A DNA stretch of 16,275 nt from CAYWTX01 sp964461295 (GTDB taxonomy: Bacteria; Planctomycetota; Phycisphaerae; SM23-33). Position 1 is the stretch's first letter. Every line of letters starts with the position of its first letter. The position numbers and the translations under genes are program-made. This document shows positions 6,895 through 13,179 of this stretch, in pieces. Below the pieces are notes generated by a model that was given only the letters and a program-made list of their open reading frames with translations, did no database searches and had not been told where the DNA came from. The stretch is from assembly GCA_964461295.1 (NCBI GenBank), contig CAYWTX010000555.1, forward strand, positions 1 through 16,275, written 5' to 3'.

Positions 6895-8360
6895 CAATTC
6901 GCTCTCGCCCCGCTCGCCAGCCGCTTGCGGTAGACCTCGCGGTATCTCTCCGCGGCCGCCTCGTCCGACGGCGGCAGCAGCTTCATCAGCTTCGTGTCGC
7001 TGTAGAACTTGCCGATCGCCTCCCGCGGCGTCAGCCGTTCGCCGGGGCTGTCGGCTCGCAGGTCGTCCATCACTTCCTTCCACGTGCGGGCCATCTGCGG
7101 CCAGTACCGCGTGATCGGCTGCATGCGGGCGTACGTGCCCGCCGTCTCGACGAACTTCCGCACGTCCACCTTGGGGTTGATCGTGAGGAAGTAGTCGGCC
7201 GCCGCCTTGCGGGCCGGAATCGACCGCTGCACCCGCGCGATGACCTTCATGCTCTCCATGCTTGTGAGGAACTTCACCAGCCGCCAGGCGCGGTCCTTCT
7301 GCTTGCTCTGCGGGCTGATGGCGACGGAGTCCCAGGTGATCCGCGTGGCGCGCTGGCCCGTCGTGCTGCTTCGCGGAACGTGCAGCACGTCGTACTCCAT
7401 CCCCGTGGAGTTCAGGAACGGCATGTTCCACGGGCCGTTGTTGTACATCGCCACGCGCCCGGTGAGGAACCCCACGCTCTCGATCATCTGGCCCATCTCC
7501 GCCGCGCGCGGACTTACCCCGTACTTGTAGATCATGTCCTGGTAGAACGTCAGCGACGCCTCGACGCCCGGGCCGTGGAACGCCGTGTGCGTCAGGTCGG
7601 GCGTGAGAATGTCGCCGCCGAAGGCGTACAGCATCGGCAGCCAGTAGATGTACCAGTCGATGGTGAACGCGAAGCGGTCGGTCTGCCCGTCGCCGTCCAG
7701 GTCCACCGTCAACAGCTTGCACACGGCCAGGAAATCCTCCACCGTCCAGCGCTCGTCGTCGAGCAGCCACCCGTTGCCGTCGGGGCTGGCGATGAGCCCC
7801 CGCGGGCCGGCGTGCTTGCCCACGCGGATCCTGGCGTCCGCGAAGCACCGCTTGTTGTAGTACAGCAGGTTGCTGCCGCCCCACACCGGCATGCCGTACT
7901 GCACCCACGTCCGCCGCCCGGCGCGATCGGTCTCGTACCGGCCGAAGGATTCCACGGCCGTGGTCCAGTAGGAATCCAGGTCGAGCTTGTCGCCGTGCCG
8001 CTCGGCGATCGCGCTGAGCGGCTCGAACTGCCCGTTCTCGACGCACTCGGGGAACGGCTCGTCCTGGTAGAGAATGACGTCCGGGGCTTCGCCCGCCACC
8101 ATGAGCTGCTGGAGCTTCTGCTCGTACCGCGGGCCGGGGATGTACTCCATCTTGGTGCGGATGTCGGGGTTCTCGCGGCCGAAGGAGCCCAGCAACTCCT
8201 TCCACATCTCGAACTCCTCGATGGCCCCCCAGAAGCTGACGCGCAGGGGGCGATCCTCGGCCGCCGGGGCGTACTTGTTGTACGTGTCGACGGTCATCCA
8301 CCAGACCGCGCCCGCGGCCAGGCACACTCCCATCGCCACGCGCAGTATCCTCCACACCAT
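6894..8360 (-). CDS. Extracellular solute-binding protein of a sugar ABC importer (family 1 type)
   Basis: 488 aa from ATG 8360. A TTG at 8396 in frame is not used as start because it forms the -35 box of the likely promoter. Residues about 3-24 (WRILRVAMGVCLAAGAVWW) form a hydrophobic N-terminal anchor. Cys12 is not in a good lipobox, so tethering by an uncleaved membrane segment is more likely than lipidation. The rest follows the family: a first beta strand LRVSFWGAIEEFEMWKEL, then PGPRYEQKLQQLMVAGEAPDV(I)L, and further on the segment GRVAMYNNGPWNMPFL, typical of binding proteins for oligosaccharides. It would capture a sugar or oligosaccharide and deliver it to the two permeases encoded downstream. 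183 bases holding a long inverted repeat separate it from malF-like. The substrate is unknown, but the lyase neighbours suggest uronate-containing oligosaccharides. Confidence 0.88.
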   Translation of the reverse strand: MVWRILRVAMGVCLAAGAVWWMTVDTYNKYAPAAEDRPLRVSFWGAIEEFEMWKELLGSFGRENPDIRTKMEYIPGPRYEQKLQQLMVAGEAPDVILYQDEPFPECVENGQFEPLSAIAERHGDKLDLDSYWTTAVESFGRYETDRAGRRTWVQYGMPVWGGSNLLYYNKRCFADARIRVGKHAGPRGLIASPDGNGWLLDDERWTVEDFLAVCKLLTVDLDGDGQTDRFAFTIDWYIYWLPMLYAFGGDILTPDLTHTAFHGPGVEASLTFYQDMIYKYGVSPRAAEMGQMIESVGFLTGRVAMYNNGPWNMPFLNSTGMEYDVLHVPRSSTTGQRATRITWDSVAISPQSKQKDRAWRLVKFLTSMESMKVIARVQRSIPARKAAADYFLTINPKVDVRKFVETAGTYARMQPITRYWPQMARTWKEVMDDLRADSPGERLTPREAIGKFYSDTKLMKLLPPSDEAAAERYREVYRKRLASGARAN

Positions 8361-8366
8361 GCCCCG

Positions 8367-8396
8367 AGTGTACCCGCGGCGAAGGGCGATTGCCAA
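8367..8396 (-). promoter_or_regulatory. Candidate promoter of the solute-binding protein gene, leaderless type
   Basis: Minus strand: TTGGCA (8396-8391), 18-base spacer, TACACT (8372-8367), then only six bases (CGGGGC) before ATG 8360. Transcription would begin at or next to the start codon, so the message would be leaderless; the weak Shine-Dalgarno agrees. Confidence 0.45.
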
Positions 8397-8463
8397 GACG
8401 CGCCGATCGCCCGCGAGTCGGCGGGCCGGCCCGGCGCGCCGCGGCCGGGGCGCCGTACGGGCA

Positions 8464-8481
8464 CGCCCCGCCGGCGGGGCG
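8464..8481. other. 18-bp perfect GC palindrome upstream of the solute-binding protein
   Basis: CGCCCCGCC followed by its exact complement GGCGGGGCG, in the 210-base gap after tsaB. There is no T-run on either side, so it is not a standard intrinsic terminator. It could aid tsaB 3'-end formation or be chance in GC-rich DNA. Confidence 0.4.
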
Positions 8482-8570
8482 GGCGATGGTTCCCAGCCGC
8501 AGGCGGCCGCCAGAGGTCTGCTGGAGCCTGGCCTTCACGTCCCGAAGCGGTTCATGATCGTCTCCCGCGT

Positions 8571-9323
8571 CTACTCCATCGTTCCTCCGCCAGCCTGCCG
8601 CGGGAAGGAGCAGGTCTGCCCGTGGAGGCGTTCCCACAGGCGTACCGCCTCCGGCTTGCGCGAGTAGATCGGCAGCAGGTGGTGGTACTCGGTGAAGCGC
8701 CCGTCGCGGGCGGCGCGGCGCCCGAGGCGCCACACGGCCGCGGCCGTCGGCAAGTGCGGCGGACGGCCGAGGAGGTTCGGGGCAAGCGCGGTCACGCCCT
8801 CGCCGGCGATCTCGTGGTGCTCCAGCCCTTCGCCAAGCAGCGTCAGCGGCCTCGGGGCGCGGTCGAGCAACTCCGCGGGCGTGAGGACCTCGCCGGGCCC
8901 GCGCTGGGCGATGTCGGCGCCGGCGCGGTCGAAGAGCGTGGCGTGGACGAGCCCCTCGCGGGCGTCCAGCACGACGGCCAGGTGCTGCCACGGCAGGTCG
9001 GCGGCGCCCTCCGCCACGGCGGCGGGGGTCTCGACGGCCACGCCGCGCAGGCCGGGCACCGACTGGCAGAGCGTGCGGGCGACGGTGACGGCGATCCGCG
9101 TGCCGGTGAAGCTGCCCGGCCCCACCGAGACGTGCACCTCGCCGAGATCGCGGGGGGCGAAGCCTTCGCCGGCGAGCAGGTCGGCCAGGCGCGCGACCAG
9201 GGCCGTGGCGTGCCGGCTGGAGGCGTCGAAATCGACGGCGCGGCGCAGAGCGTCGCCCACGCCCAGCGCGATGCCGCCCAGGCGGCAGGAAGTCTCGATC
9301 GCGATGGAGACAGCATCAGGCAT
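8571..9323 (-). CDS. tsaB: tRNA threonylcarbamoyladenosine biosynthesis protein TsaB
   Basis: 250 aa from ATG 9323. The frame stays open upstream through the GAC/GAG repeat, but that part is low-complexity Arg/Gly and is not the protein. TsaB is the ASKHA-fold scaffold that, with TsaD and TsaE, transfers threonylcarbamoyl to A37 of ANN-decoding tRNAs in the cytoplasm. Seen here: an N-terminal beta strand AVSIAIETSC (about 4-13), the SSRHATAL segment (about 35-42), the family hallmark GPGSFTGTRI (about 69-78) followed by VARTLCQSV, and the C-terminal PIYSRKPEAVRLWE typical of TsaB. Length is normal for the family. It is divergent from the phosphoesterase gene, with 355 bases of palindromic repeat between them. 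A -10-like TAGAAT lies 7 bases before the ATG, suggesting a leaderless message. Confidence 0.93.
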   Translation of the reverse strand: MPDAVSIAIETSCRLGGIALGVGDALRRAVDFDASSRHATALVARLADLLAGEGFAPRDLGEVHVSVGPGSFTGTRIAVTVARTLCQSVPGLRGVAVETPAAVAEGAADLPWQHLAVVLDAREGLVHATLFDRAGADIAQRGPGEVLTPAELLDRAPRPLTLLGEGLEHHEIAGEGVTALAPNLLGRPPHLPTAAAVWRLGRRAARDGRFTEYHHLLPIYSRKPEAVRLWERLHGQTCSFPRQAGGGTME

Positions 9324-9330
9324 GAGGAAG

Positions 9331-9336
9331 ATTCTA
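9331..9336 (-). promoter_or_regulatory. Candidate -10 box of tsaB, leaderless type
   Basis: TAGAAT on the minus strand (five of six matches to TATAAT) ends 7 bases before ATG 9323. No good -35 is visible 16-18 bases upstream, where the G/A-rich repeat begins. No Shine-Dalgarno is seen, which fits a leaderless transcript. Confidence 0.4.
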
Positions 9337-9348
9337 TCGCGGCGCGAT

Positions 9349-9597
9349 GGGAGGGGAAACAGCCGAGGACGAGGAGGACGACGACGACGAGGACGACCGG
9401 GAGGGGAAACAGCCGACGACGAGGAGGGGAAACGGACGAGGACGACCGGGAGGCAAGTCGCATCGTACTCGTTCTCGCCTGTTTCCCGGACGAACAGCCG
9501 AGAACGAGTACGGTTCACGAACGGGTCGCCGCTTCGTCCTCGTCGTCGTCGTCGTCGTCCTCCTCCTCCTCCTCGTCGTCGGCCGTTTCCCTCCCGC
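9349..9597. repeat. About 250-bp imperfect palindrome of GAC/GAG triplets between divergent genes
   Basis: A unit of the form GGGAGGGGAAACAGCCGA, then GGACGAGGAGGACGACGACG, is present at 9349-9398, again in direct orientation at about 9399-9448, and in inverted orientation at 9533-9597 (CGTCCTCGTCGTC... ending GGCCGTTTCCCTCCC). The left half is almost pure G/A/C on the top strand and the right half C/T/G. The centre is the strong hairpin at 9464-9512. Triplet number differs between the arms, as expected of repeat slippage. It occupies most of the divergent tsaB-phosphoesterase intergenic region. Confidence 0.85.
9464..9512. repeat. Central hairpin of the GAC/GAG palindrome
   Basis: CGTACTCGTTCTCG (9464-9477) pairs perfectly with CGAGAACGAGTACG (9499-9512). 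After one C-C mismatch, CTGTT (9479-9483) pairs with AACAG (9493-9497), leaving the 9-base loop TCCCGGACG. This gives a 20-position stem with one mismatch, well beyond chance. Confidence 0.85.
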
Positions 9598-9616
9598 TCT
9601 CCCGGCGAACCTTCGT

Positions 9617-9645
9617 TTGCATTCGTCACCTTCCGTCGTTAGCAT
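9617..9645 (+). promoter_or_regulatory. Weak promoter candidate for the phosphoesterase gene
   Basis: TTGCAT (9617-9622), 17-base spacer, TAGCAT (9640-9645), about 33 bases before ATG 9679. Spacing is ideal but the box matches are modest. It lies just outside the right arm of the palindrome. Confidence 0.28.
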
Positions 9646-9678
9646 AGCCGGCGTCCAGCAAGGGACGAGAATCCCCCT

Positions 9679-10452
9679 ATGTTTGCCGTAATCAGCGACA
9701 TTCACAGCAACCTCGAGGCCCTCCAGGCGGTCCTGGCGGACATCGACTCCCGCGGCGCCCTCCAGATCATCTGCCTGGGCGACGTCATCGGCTACGGGCC
9801 CGACCCGGGGCCCTGCATGGACCTCGTGCGCAGTCGAGCGGCCGTCACGCTCATGGGCAACCACGACTACGCGGTGTTGTACGAACCCAACCAGTTCAAC
9901 ATGTCGGCCGAGGTGGCGAGCTTCTGGACGCGTCAGCAGTTGGAGGCCGAGACCGACGACGCCCTGCGCAACGCCCGCTGGGAGTTCATGGGCAACCTGC
10001 CCGTCAAGCACGGCCTGAACCACGAAGCCATGGGCAGCGGCGAGGCGATCTTCGTGCACGGCTCGCCGCGCCGCCCGATCAACGAGTACATCTTTCCCGA
10101 CGACGTCTACAATGCCGCCAGCAAGGTCACCAGCTCGCTGGAGCGGGTGACCGGCCTGTGCTTCGTGGGGCACACGCACGTGCCGGGCGTGTTCGTGGAA
10201 GGCCCCGACTTCTACAGCCCCGACGAGTTGGGGGGCGTCTTCCAAGTCACGCCGGCCCGCAAGGCCATCGTGAACGTCGGGTCCGTCGGCCAGCCGCGCG
10301 ACCGCGACAACCGGGCCAGCTACGCCGTCGTCTCGCCCGGAAAGGTGGAGTTCATCCGCGTGCAATACCCGGTGGAGACCGTCGTCAACAAAATCAAGGC
10401 CATCGGCGAACTGGACGACTACCTTGGCTTGCGGCTGGTGGAAGGCCGGTAG
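9679..10452 (+). CDS. Calcineurin-like metallophosphoesterase
   Basis: 257 aa from ATG 9679. All metal-binding motifs of the calcineurin-like fold are in order: D-x-H (SDIHSN, Asp7 and His9), GD (GDVIGYG, Gly34-Asp35), GNHD (60-63), His127 in FVHGSPRRP, and GHTH (164-167). Two divalent metals would be bound and a phosphomonoester or phosphodiester cleaved in the cytoplasm. There is no signal peptide. The compact single-domain layout fits the small YfcE/MJ0936-like class; the real substrate is not predictable. It is transcribed divergently from tsaB and ends in its own intrinsic terminator, so it is probably monocistronic. The Shine-Dalgarno is poor (AGGGA lies about 13 bases before the ATG). 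Confidence 0.92.
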   Translation: MFAVISDIHSNLEALQAVLADIDSRGALQIICLGDVIGYGPDPGPCMDLVRSRAAVTLMGNHDYAVLYEPNQFNMSAEVASFWTRQQLEAETDDALRNARWEFMGNLPVKHGLNHEAMGSGEAIFVHGSPRRPINEYIFPDDVYNAASKVTSSLERVTGLCFVGHTHVPGVFVEGPDFYSPDELGGVFQVTPARKAIVNVGSVGQPRDRDNRASYAVVSPGKVEFIRVQYPVETVVNKIKAIGELDDYLGLRLVEGR

Positions 10453-10482
10453 GACTCGGCGGCGCGGGACAGACTTGGGTGC

Positions 10483-10516
10483 CACGGCTGCGGCTTGTGC
10501 AGCCGTGTCTTCTTTC
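10483..10516 (+). terminator. Intrinsic terminator after the phosphoesterase gene
   Basis: CACGGCTGC (10483-10491) pairs with GCAGCCGTG (10499-10507) around a 7-base loop and is followed by TCTTCTTTC. The 9-bp GC-rich stem and the T-rich tail 30 bases after the stop codon make a convincing Rho-independent terminator. The same hairpin type also occurs as a dispersed repeat in related genomes, as far as I recall. Confidence 0.72.
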
Positions 10517-10575
10517 GGTGCGGATCGCCCGGCTGCGAGTGTCGCGGCCGCGGCGGCCGTTCCACAAGACGCGAT

Positions 10576-10589
10576 GCCCCCCAGGGGGC
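10576..10589 (+). other. Small GC hairpin ahead of yidC
   Basis: GCCCC (10576-10580) pairs with GGGGC (10585-10589) 17 bases before the GTG start of yidC. It could modulate translation initiation or be fortuitous. No clear promoter for yidC is visible in 10517-10606. Confidence 0.25.
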
Positions 10590-10606
10590 GATAGACAGAG
10601 AGCCTT

Positions 10607-12832
10607 GTGAATACGATCCCACGATACCGTGCAGCGTTCATCGGCCTGCTCCTACTGGGCATGCTTGCCCCTGCCGCGCCCGCGCAGACCGCGCCCGCCG
10701 CGCCCTCGGCCTCCGCGCCCGCCTCGGCCTCCGCCCCCGCCACGGCCTCGGCGACCGGACCGTCCGTCAGGACGCCGACCGATCGGGCGGAGTGGAAGTT
10801 CGAGCTCTCCCGCGAGGCGGGCGCCCAGGTCCTGCTGCTCGGCAGCCAGGACCCCGCCAACGCCCAGGGCTACCTCTTCGAACTGGAGATGGTGAACACC
10901 GGCGCGGCGGTCAACACGCTGAAACTGGCCGAGCACTTCGCGACGGTGCGCGACAAGAGACTGCACCGGCGGCTGGGCAACCACGCCGAGTACATGCGGG
11001 CCGTGGAGGAAGACCGCCTGGCCAGCCTGCGCGACCCATCCCGCCCGCGCCAGTACGGCGGGCACTACAGCCTGCTCAACCCCGTGGGCTCGCCCCAGCA
11101 GCCGATCCTGCCGCTGGCCACTCAGTCCGTCACCGTCTCCTTCGCCGACGCCAACGGCAACTACGCCCAGGCCCTCCCCATCTACCTCAGCGCGCTGCCG
11201 TGGAAATTCGCCGGCCGGAAGCCCGCCAGCCGCCCCGCCGACGACCTGCGTCCCGCCCGCGAAGGCGAGGAGGTCCAGTTCCAGGTCACGCTTCACCGCG
11301 ACGTGGACTTCGTGGCCGGGCGGCCGGAGGACTACCGCCCGCACCTGCGGCTGACCAAGTCGTACGCGGTCTTCAAGAAGGACTACTCCTTCGAGGTGCG
11401 CCTGGCGGCGGAGAACCTGACGGACCGTGCGATGCGGTTCTCGGTCGACCAGCTTGGCCCCACGGGCGTGCCCAACGAGGACGTGCGCGAGGACAAGCGG
11501 GCCGCGGCGTACGGCAAGTGGCAGCCGACGGACAAGGTCGTGCAGGTGATCGTGAAGCCCTCGGGGGAGATCCTGAAGGGCAGCGGCCAGGACGCCGCCA
11601 AGGCATACGACCTGCCATCCGACCAGTCGGTGGACGTCGGGATGAGCGACGAGCCCGCCCCGCAGCTCTGGCTGGGACACGTCAACAAGTTCTTCGGCTC
11701 GATGATGTACTTGCGCCCGACCGTCGAGGGGCGGCTGGACGCGGGCTCGCTGCAGGCGAACTTCTACGTGATGCCCGAGCCGGAGTCGCCGCAGAGCCGC
11801 ACGTACGTGACCGGCGTGCACGCCGGGCTGAGCCGCGCCACCGGCGGGCCGGTGCTGCAGGTGAACGGGCGCGGCGCGCGGGAAATCGCGATGGACGTGT
11901 TCGCGGGGCCCAAGCAACGCGACCTCTTCACCCACGCCTCGGCCCCGTATCACCGCAAGCAGTACGACGTGCTCCGCTACCAGGACACGCTGGACCTCAG
12001 CGGCTGCTGCACCTGGCCGTGGCTGACGCTGGCGATGATGTGGCTGCTGGACGCGATCGCGAAGCTGACGTTCGGCAACTACGGCGTGGCGATCATGATC
12101 CTGGTGATCCTGGTGCGGGCGGCGCTGCATCCGCTGACCCGACGCAGCCAGGTGAGCATGATGAAGATGCAGAAGTTCAAGCCCGAGATGGAGCGCATCC
12201 AGAAGAAGTACGCCGACGACAAGGAAGCCCTCCAACGCGAGATGATGAAGTTCTACAAGCAGCAGGGGCCCGCCCAGGTGCTCGGCTGCCTGCCCATGTT
12301 CCTGCAAATGCCCATCTGGATCGCGCTGTGGACGAGCCTCAACGCCGATACGGCGCTGCGCCACGCGGCCTTCCTGCCGGTGTGGATCGTCGACCTGGCC
12401 GCGCCGGACGCCCTGTTCTCCTGGCACCAGGCGGTGTGGCTGCCGCTGATCGGCGGGATGGTCGGACCCATCACGTCGCTGAACCTCCTGCCGCTGCTGC
12501 TGACGGTGGCGATGTACCTGCAAACGAAGTACACGCCCCAGACGACGTCGGTGTCGCCCACGCCCGAGCAGGAGAAGCAGCAGAAAATGATGCGCGTGAT
12601 GATGCCCGTCATGATGCTGCTGATCTTCTACTCCACGCCCTCGGGCCTGACGCTGTACGTGATGACCTCAACCCTTGGCGGCGTGCTGGAGCAGTGGGTG
12701 ATCCGCAGGCACATCAAGGCCCGCCAGGAACTGGAGGCCCAGACGACGACGGTGGTGAGGGTGCCCGGCAAGGCCTCACGCGACAACCGCCCGAAGAAGC
12801 CCCGCGGCCCGTTCTGGACCAAGGGCGGCTGA
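10607..12832 (+). CDS. yidC: Membrane protein insertase YidC
   Basis: 741 aa. The start is GTG 10607 (leader NTIPRYRAAFIGLLLLGML), the only start that keeps the N-terminal membrane span; an AGAGAG sits about 7 bases upstream. YidC inserts and folds inner-membrane proteins with or without SecYEG. Domains: N-terminal membrane anchor (about 8-24); an unusually simple Ala/Pro/Ser linker (about 22-52); a large periplasmic beta domain (about 60-450); then the conserved five-helix 60KD_IMP core from about 470. The core has TM2 with the groove Arg (VAIMILVILVRAALHPLTRRSQ, Arg504), the cytoplasmic coiled-coil hairpin MQKFKPEMERIQKKYADDKEAL (written in parts: MQKFKPEMER, IQKKYADDKE), CLPMFLQMPIWIAL (561-574), and a last span LLIFYSTPSGLTLYV (671-685). 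It ends with a basic tail KKPRGPFWTKGG, typical of ribosome contact. Length is normal to long for the Gram-negative type. Confidence 0.95.
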   Translation: MNTIPRYRAAFIGLLLLGMLAPAAPAQTAPAAPSASAPASASAPATASATGPSVRTPTDRAEWKFELSREAGAQVLLLGSQDPANAQGYLFELEMVNTGAAVNTLKLAEHFATVRDKRLHRRLGNHAEYMRAVEEDRLASLRDPSRPRQYGGHYSLLNPVGSPQQPILPLATQSVTVSFADANGNYAQALPIYLSALPWKFAGRKPASRPADDLRPAREGEEVQFQVTLHRDVDFVAGRPEDYRPHLRLTKSYAVFKKDYSFEVRLAAENLTDRAMRFSVDQLGPTGVPNEDVREDKRAAAYGKWQPTDKVVQVIVKPSGEILKGSGQDAAKAYDLPSDQSVDVGMSDEPAPQLWLGHVNKFFGSMMYLRPTVEGRLDAGSLQANFYVMPEPESPQSRTYVTGVHAGLSRATGGPVLQVNGRGAREIAMDVFAGPKQRDLFTHASAPYHRKQYDVLRYQDTLDLSGCCTWPWLTLAMMWLLDAIAKLTFGNYGVAIMILVILVRAALHPLTRRSQVSMMKMQKFKPEMERIQKKYADDKEALQREMMKFYKQQGPAQVLGCLPMFLQMPIWIALWTSLNADTALRHAAFLPVWIVDLAAPDALFSWHQAVWLPLIGGMVGPITSLNLLPLLLTVAMYLQTKYTPQTTSVSPTPEQEKQQKMMRVMMPVMMLLIFYSTPSGLTLYVMTSTLGGVLEQWVIRRHIKARQELEAQTTTVVRVPGKASRDNRPKKPRGPFWTKGG

Positions 12833-12863
12833 GAGTCTGTGAAACAATCGCCGAAGCGGCCCT

Positions 12864-12955
12864 CCTCCCTCTTAGCCCGGGAGGGGCGTCGAGGATCTGG
12901 CCCGGGGCGTAAGCCCACGGTATACAAGCAATTAACCATAGAGCCCCGAAGGGGC
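12864..12955 (+). repeat. REP-like triple-hairpin element, copy A
   Basis: Three stems in a row: CCTCCC/GGGAGG (12864-12884); CCG-GGGC, loop GTAA, GCCC-A-CGG (12902-12920); and GCCCC-GAA-GGGGC (12943-12955) followed by GACAGA. The second and third stems begin 41 bases apart, almost as in copy B (41 bases), and the spacers share AT-rich AAGCAA-type sequence. No T-run follows. Confidence 0.7.
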
Positions 12956-13068
12956 GACAGAGGGCGTCCAGCGTGGGCAGACCGCTCCGGCGAGGAGGGG
13001 TGACGGCGGCTGGGCTGTGGCATTGCACCCGTGCCGCCATCAGGCCCGTGGGGTCGGATTCCTGGCAT

Positions 13069-13098
13069 TGGCGTTTCCCACGATGGCGTTTCCCACGA
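13069..13098 (+). repeat. 15-bp perfect tandem repeat upstream of the second lyase-like gene
   Basis: TGGCGTTTCCCACGA occurs twice back to back (13069-13083 and 13084-13098), 24 bases before a -10-like box. It could be a double binding site for a regulator or a simple duplication. Confidence 0.6.
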
Positions 13099-13121
13099 TA
13101 CCTGAACCACGGCGCCCGCGT

Positions 13122-13154
13122 TACACTCTACGGTCCATACGGTCAAGTACGGCC
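13122..13154 (+). promoter_or_regulatory. Candidate -10 box with three phased TACGGYC motifs
   Basis: TACACT (13122-13127) equals the -10 candidate of the solute-binding protein gene. It is followed by TACGGTC (13129-13135), TACGGTC (13138-13144) and TACGGCC (13148-13154), spaced 9 and 10 bases, close to one helical turn. No good -35 is seen. The start would be near 13134, giving a leader of about 45 bases with a Shine-Dalgarno. Confidence 0.35.
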
Positions 13155-13179
13155 ACCAGACCCCGGAAAGGGAGCCGCA

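Larger units (their letters stand above)
12833..13179. other. Intergenic region between yidC and the second lyase-like gene
   Basis: 347 bases without a gene. It holds REP-like element A (12864-12955), which may double as the yidC terminator, a 15-bp tandem repeat (13069-13098), and a promoter-proximal set of TACGGYC motifs (13129-13154). The open frame running from 12973 into the lyase gene is not the true start, because a good ribosome site marks ATG 13180. Confidence 0.6.

Noticed and set aside
8464..8481. Rho-independent terminator of tsaB
   Set aside because: A perfect GC palindrome, but with no loop spacing or T-run on the tsaB strand; kept only as an unexplained palindrome.
8535..8555. 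Six-residue leader peptide (MNRFGT) upstream of the solute-binding protein
   Set aside because: There is a purine-rich stretch before it, but no attenuator structure or repeated codons; chance is the simpler explanation.
9349..9597. CRISPR array
   Set aside because: Repeats are triplet-based and inverted, without uniform spacers, and no cas gene is present.
9324..9629. N-terminal extension of TsaB through the repeat
   Set aside because: Arg/Gly low-complexity residues with no counterpart in TsaB; the family N-terminus begins right after ATG 9323.
6798..9647. 949-codon plus-strand open frame across the solute-binding protein and tsaB
   Set aside because: It spans two real minus-strand genes and several repeats, with low-complexity Arg/His/Ala content and no recognisable domain.
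9334..10860. 508-codon minus-strand frame opposite the phosphoesterase, ending in Arg/Thr and Ser runs
   Set aside because: Antisense to a gene with all metal motifs; its terminal runs are just the translated GAC/GAG palindrome.
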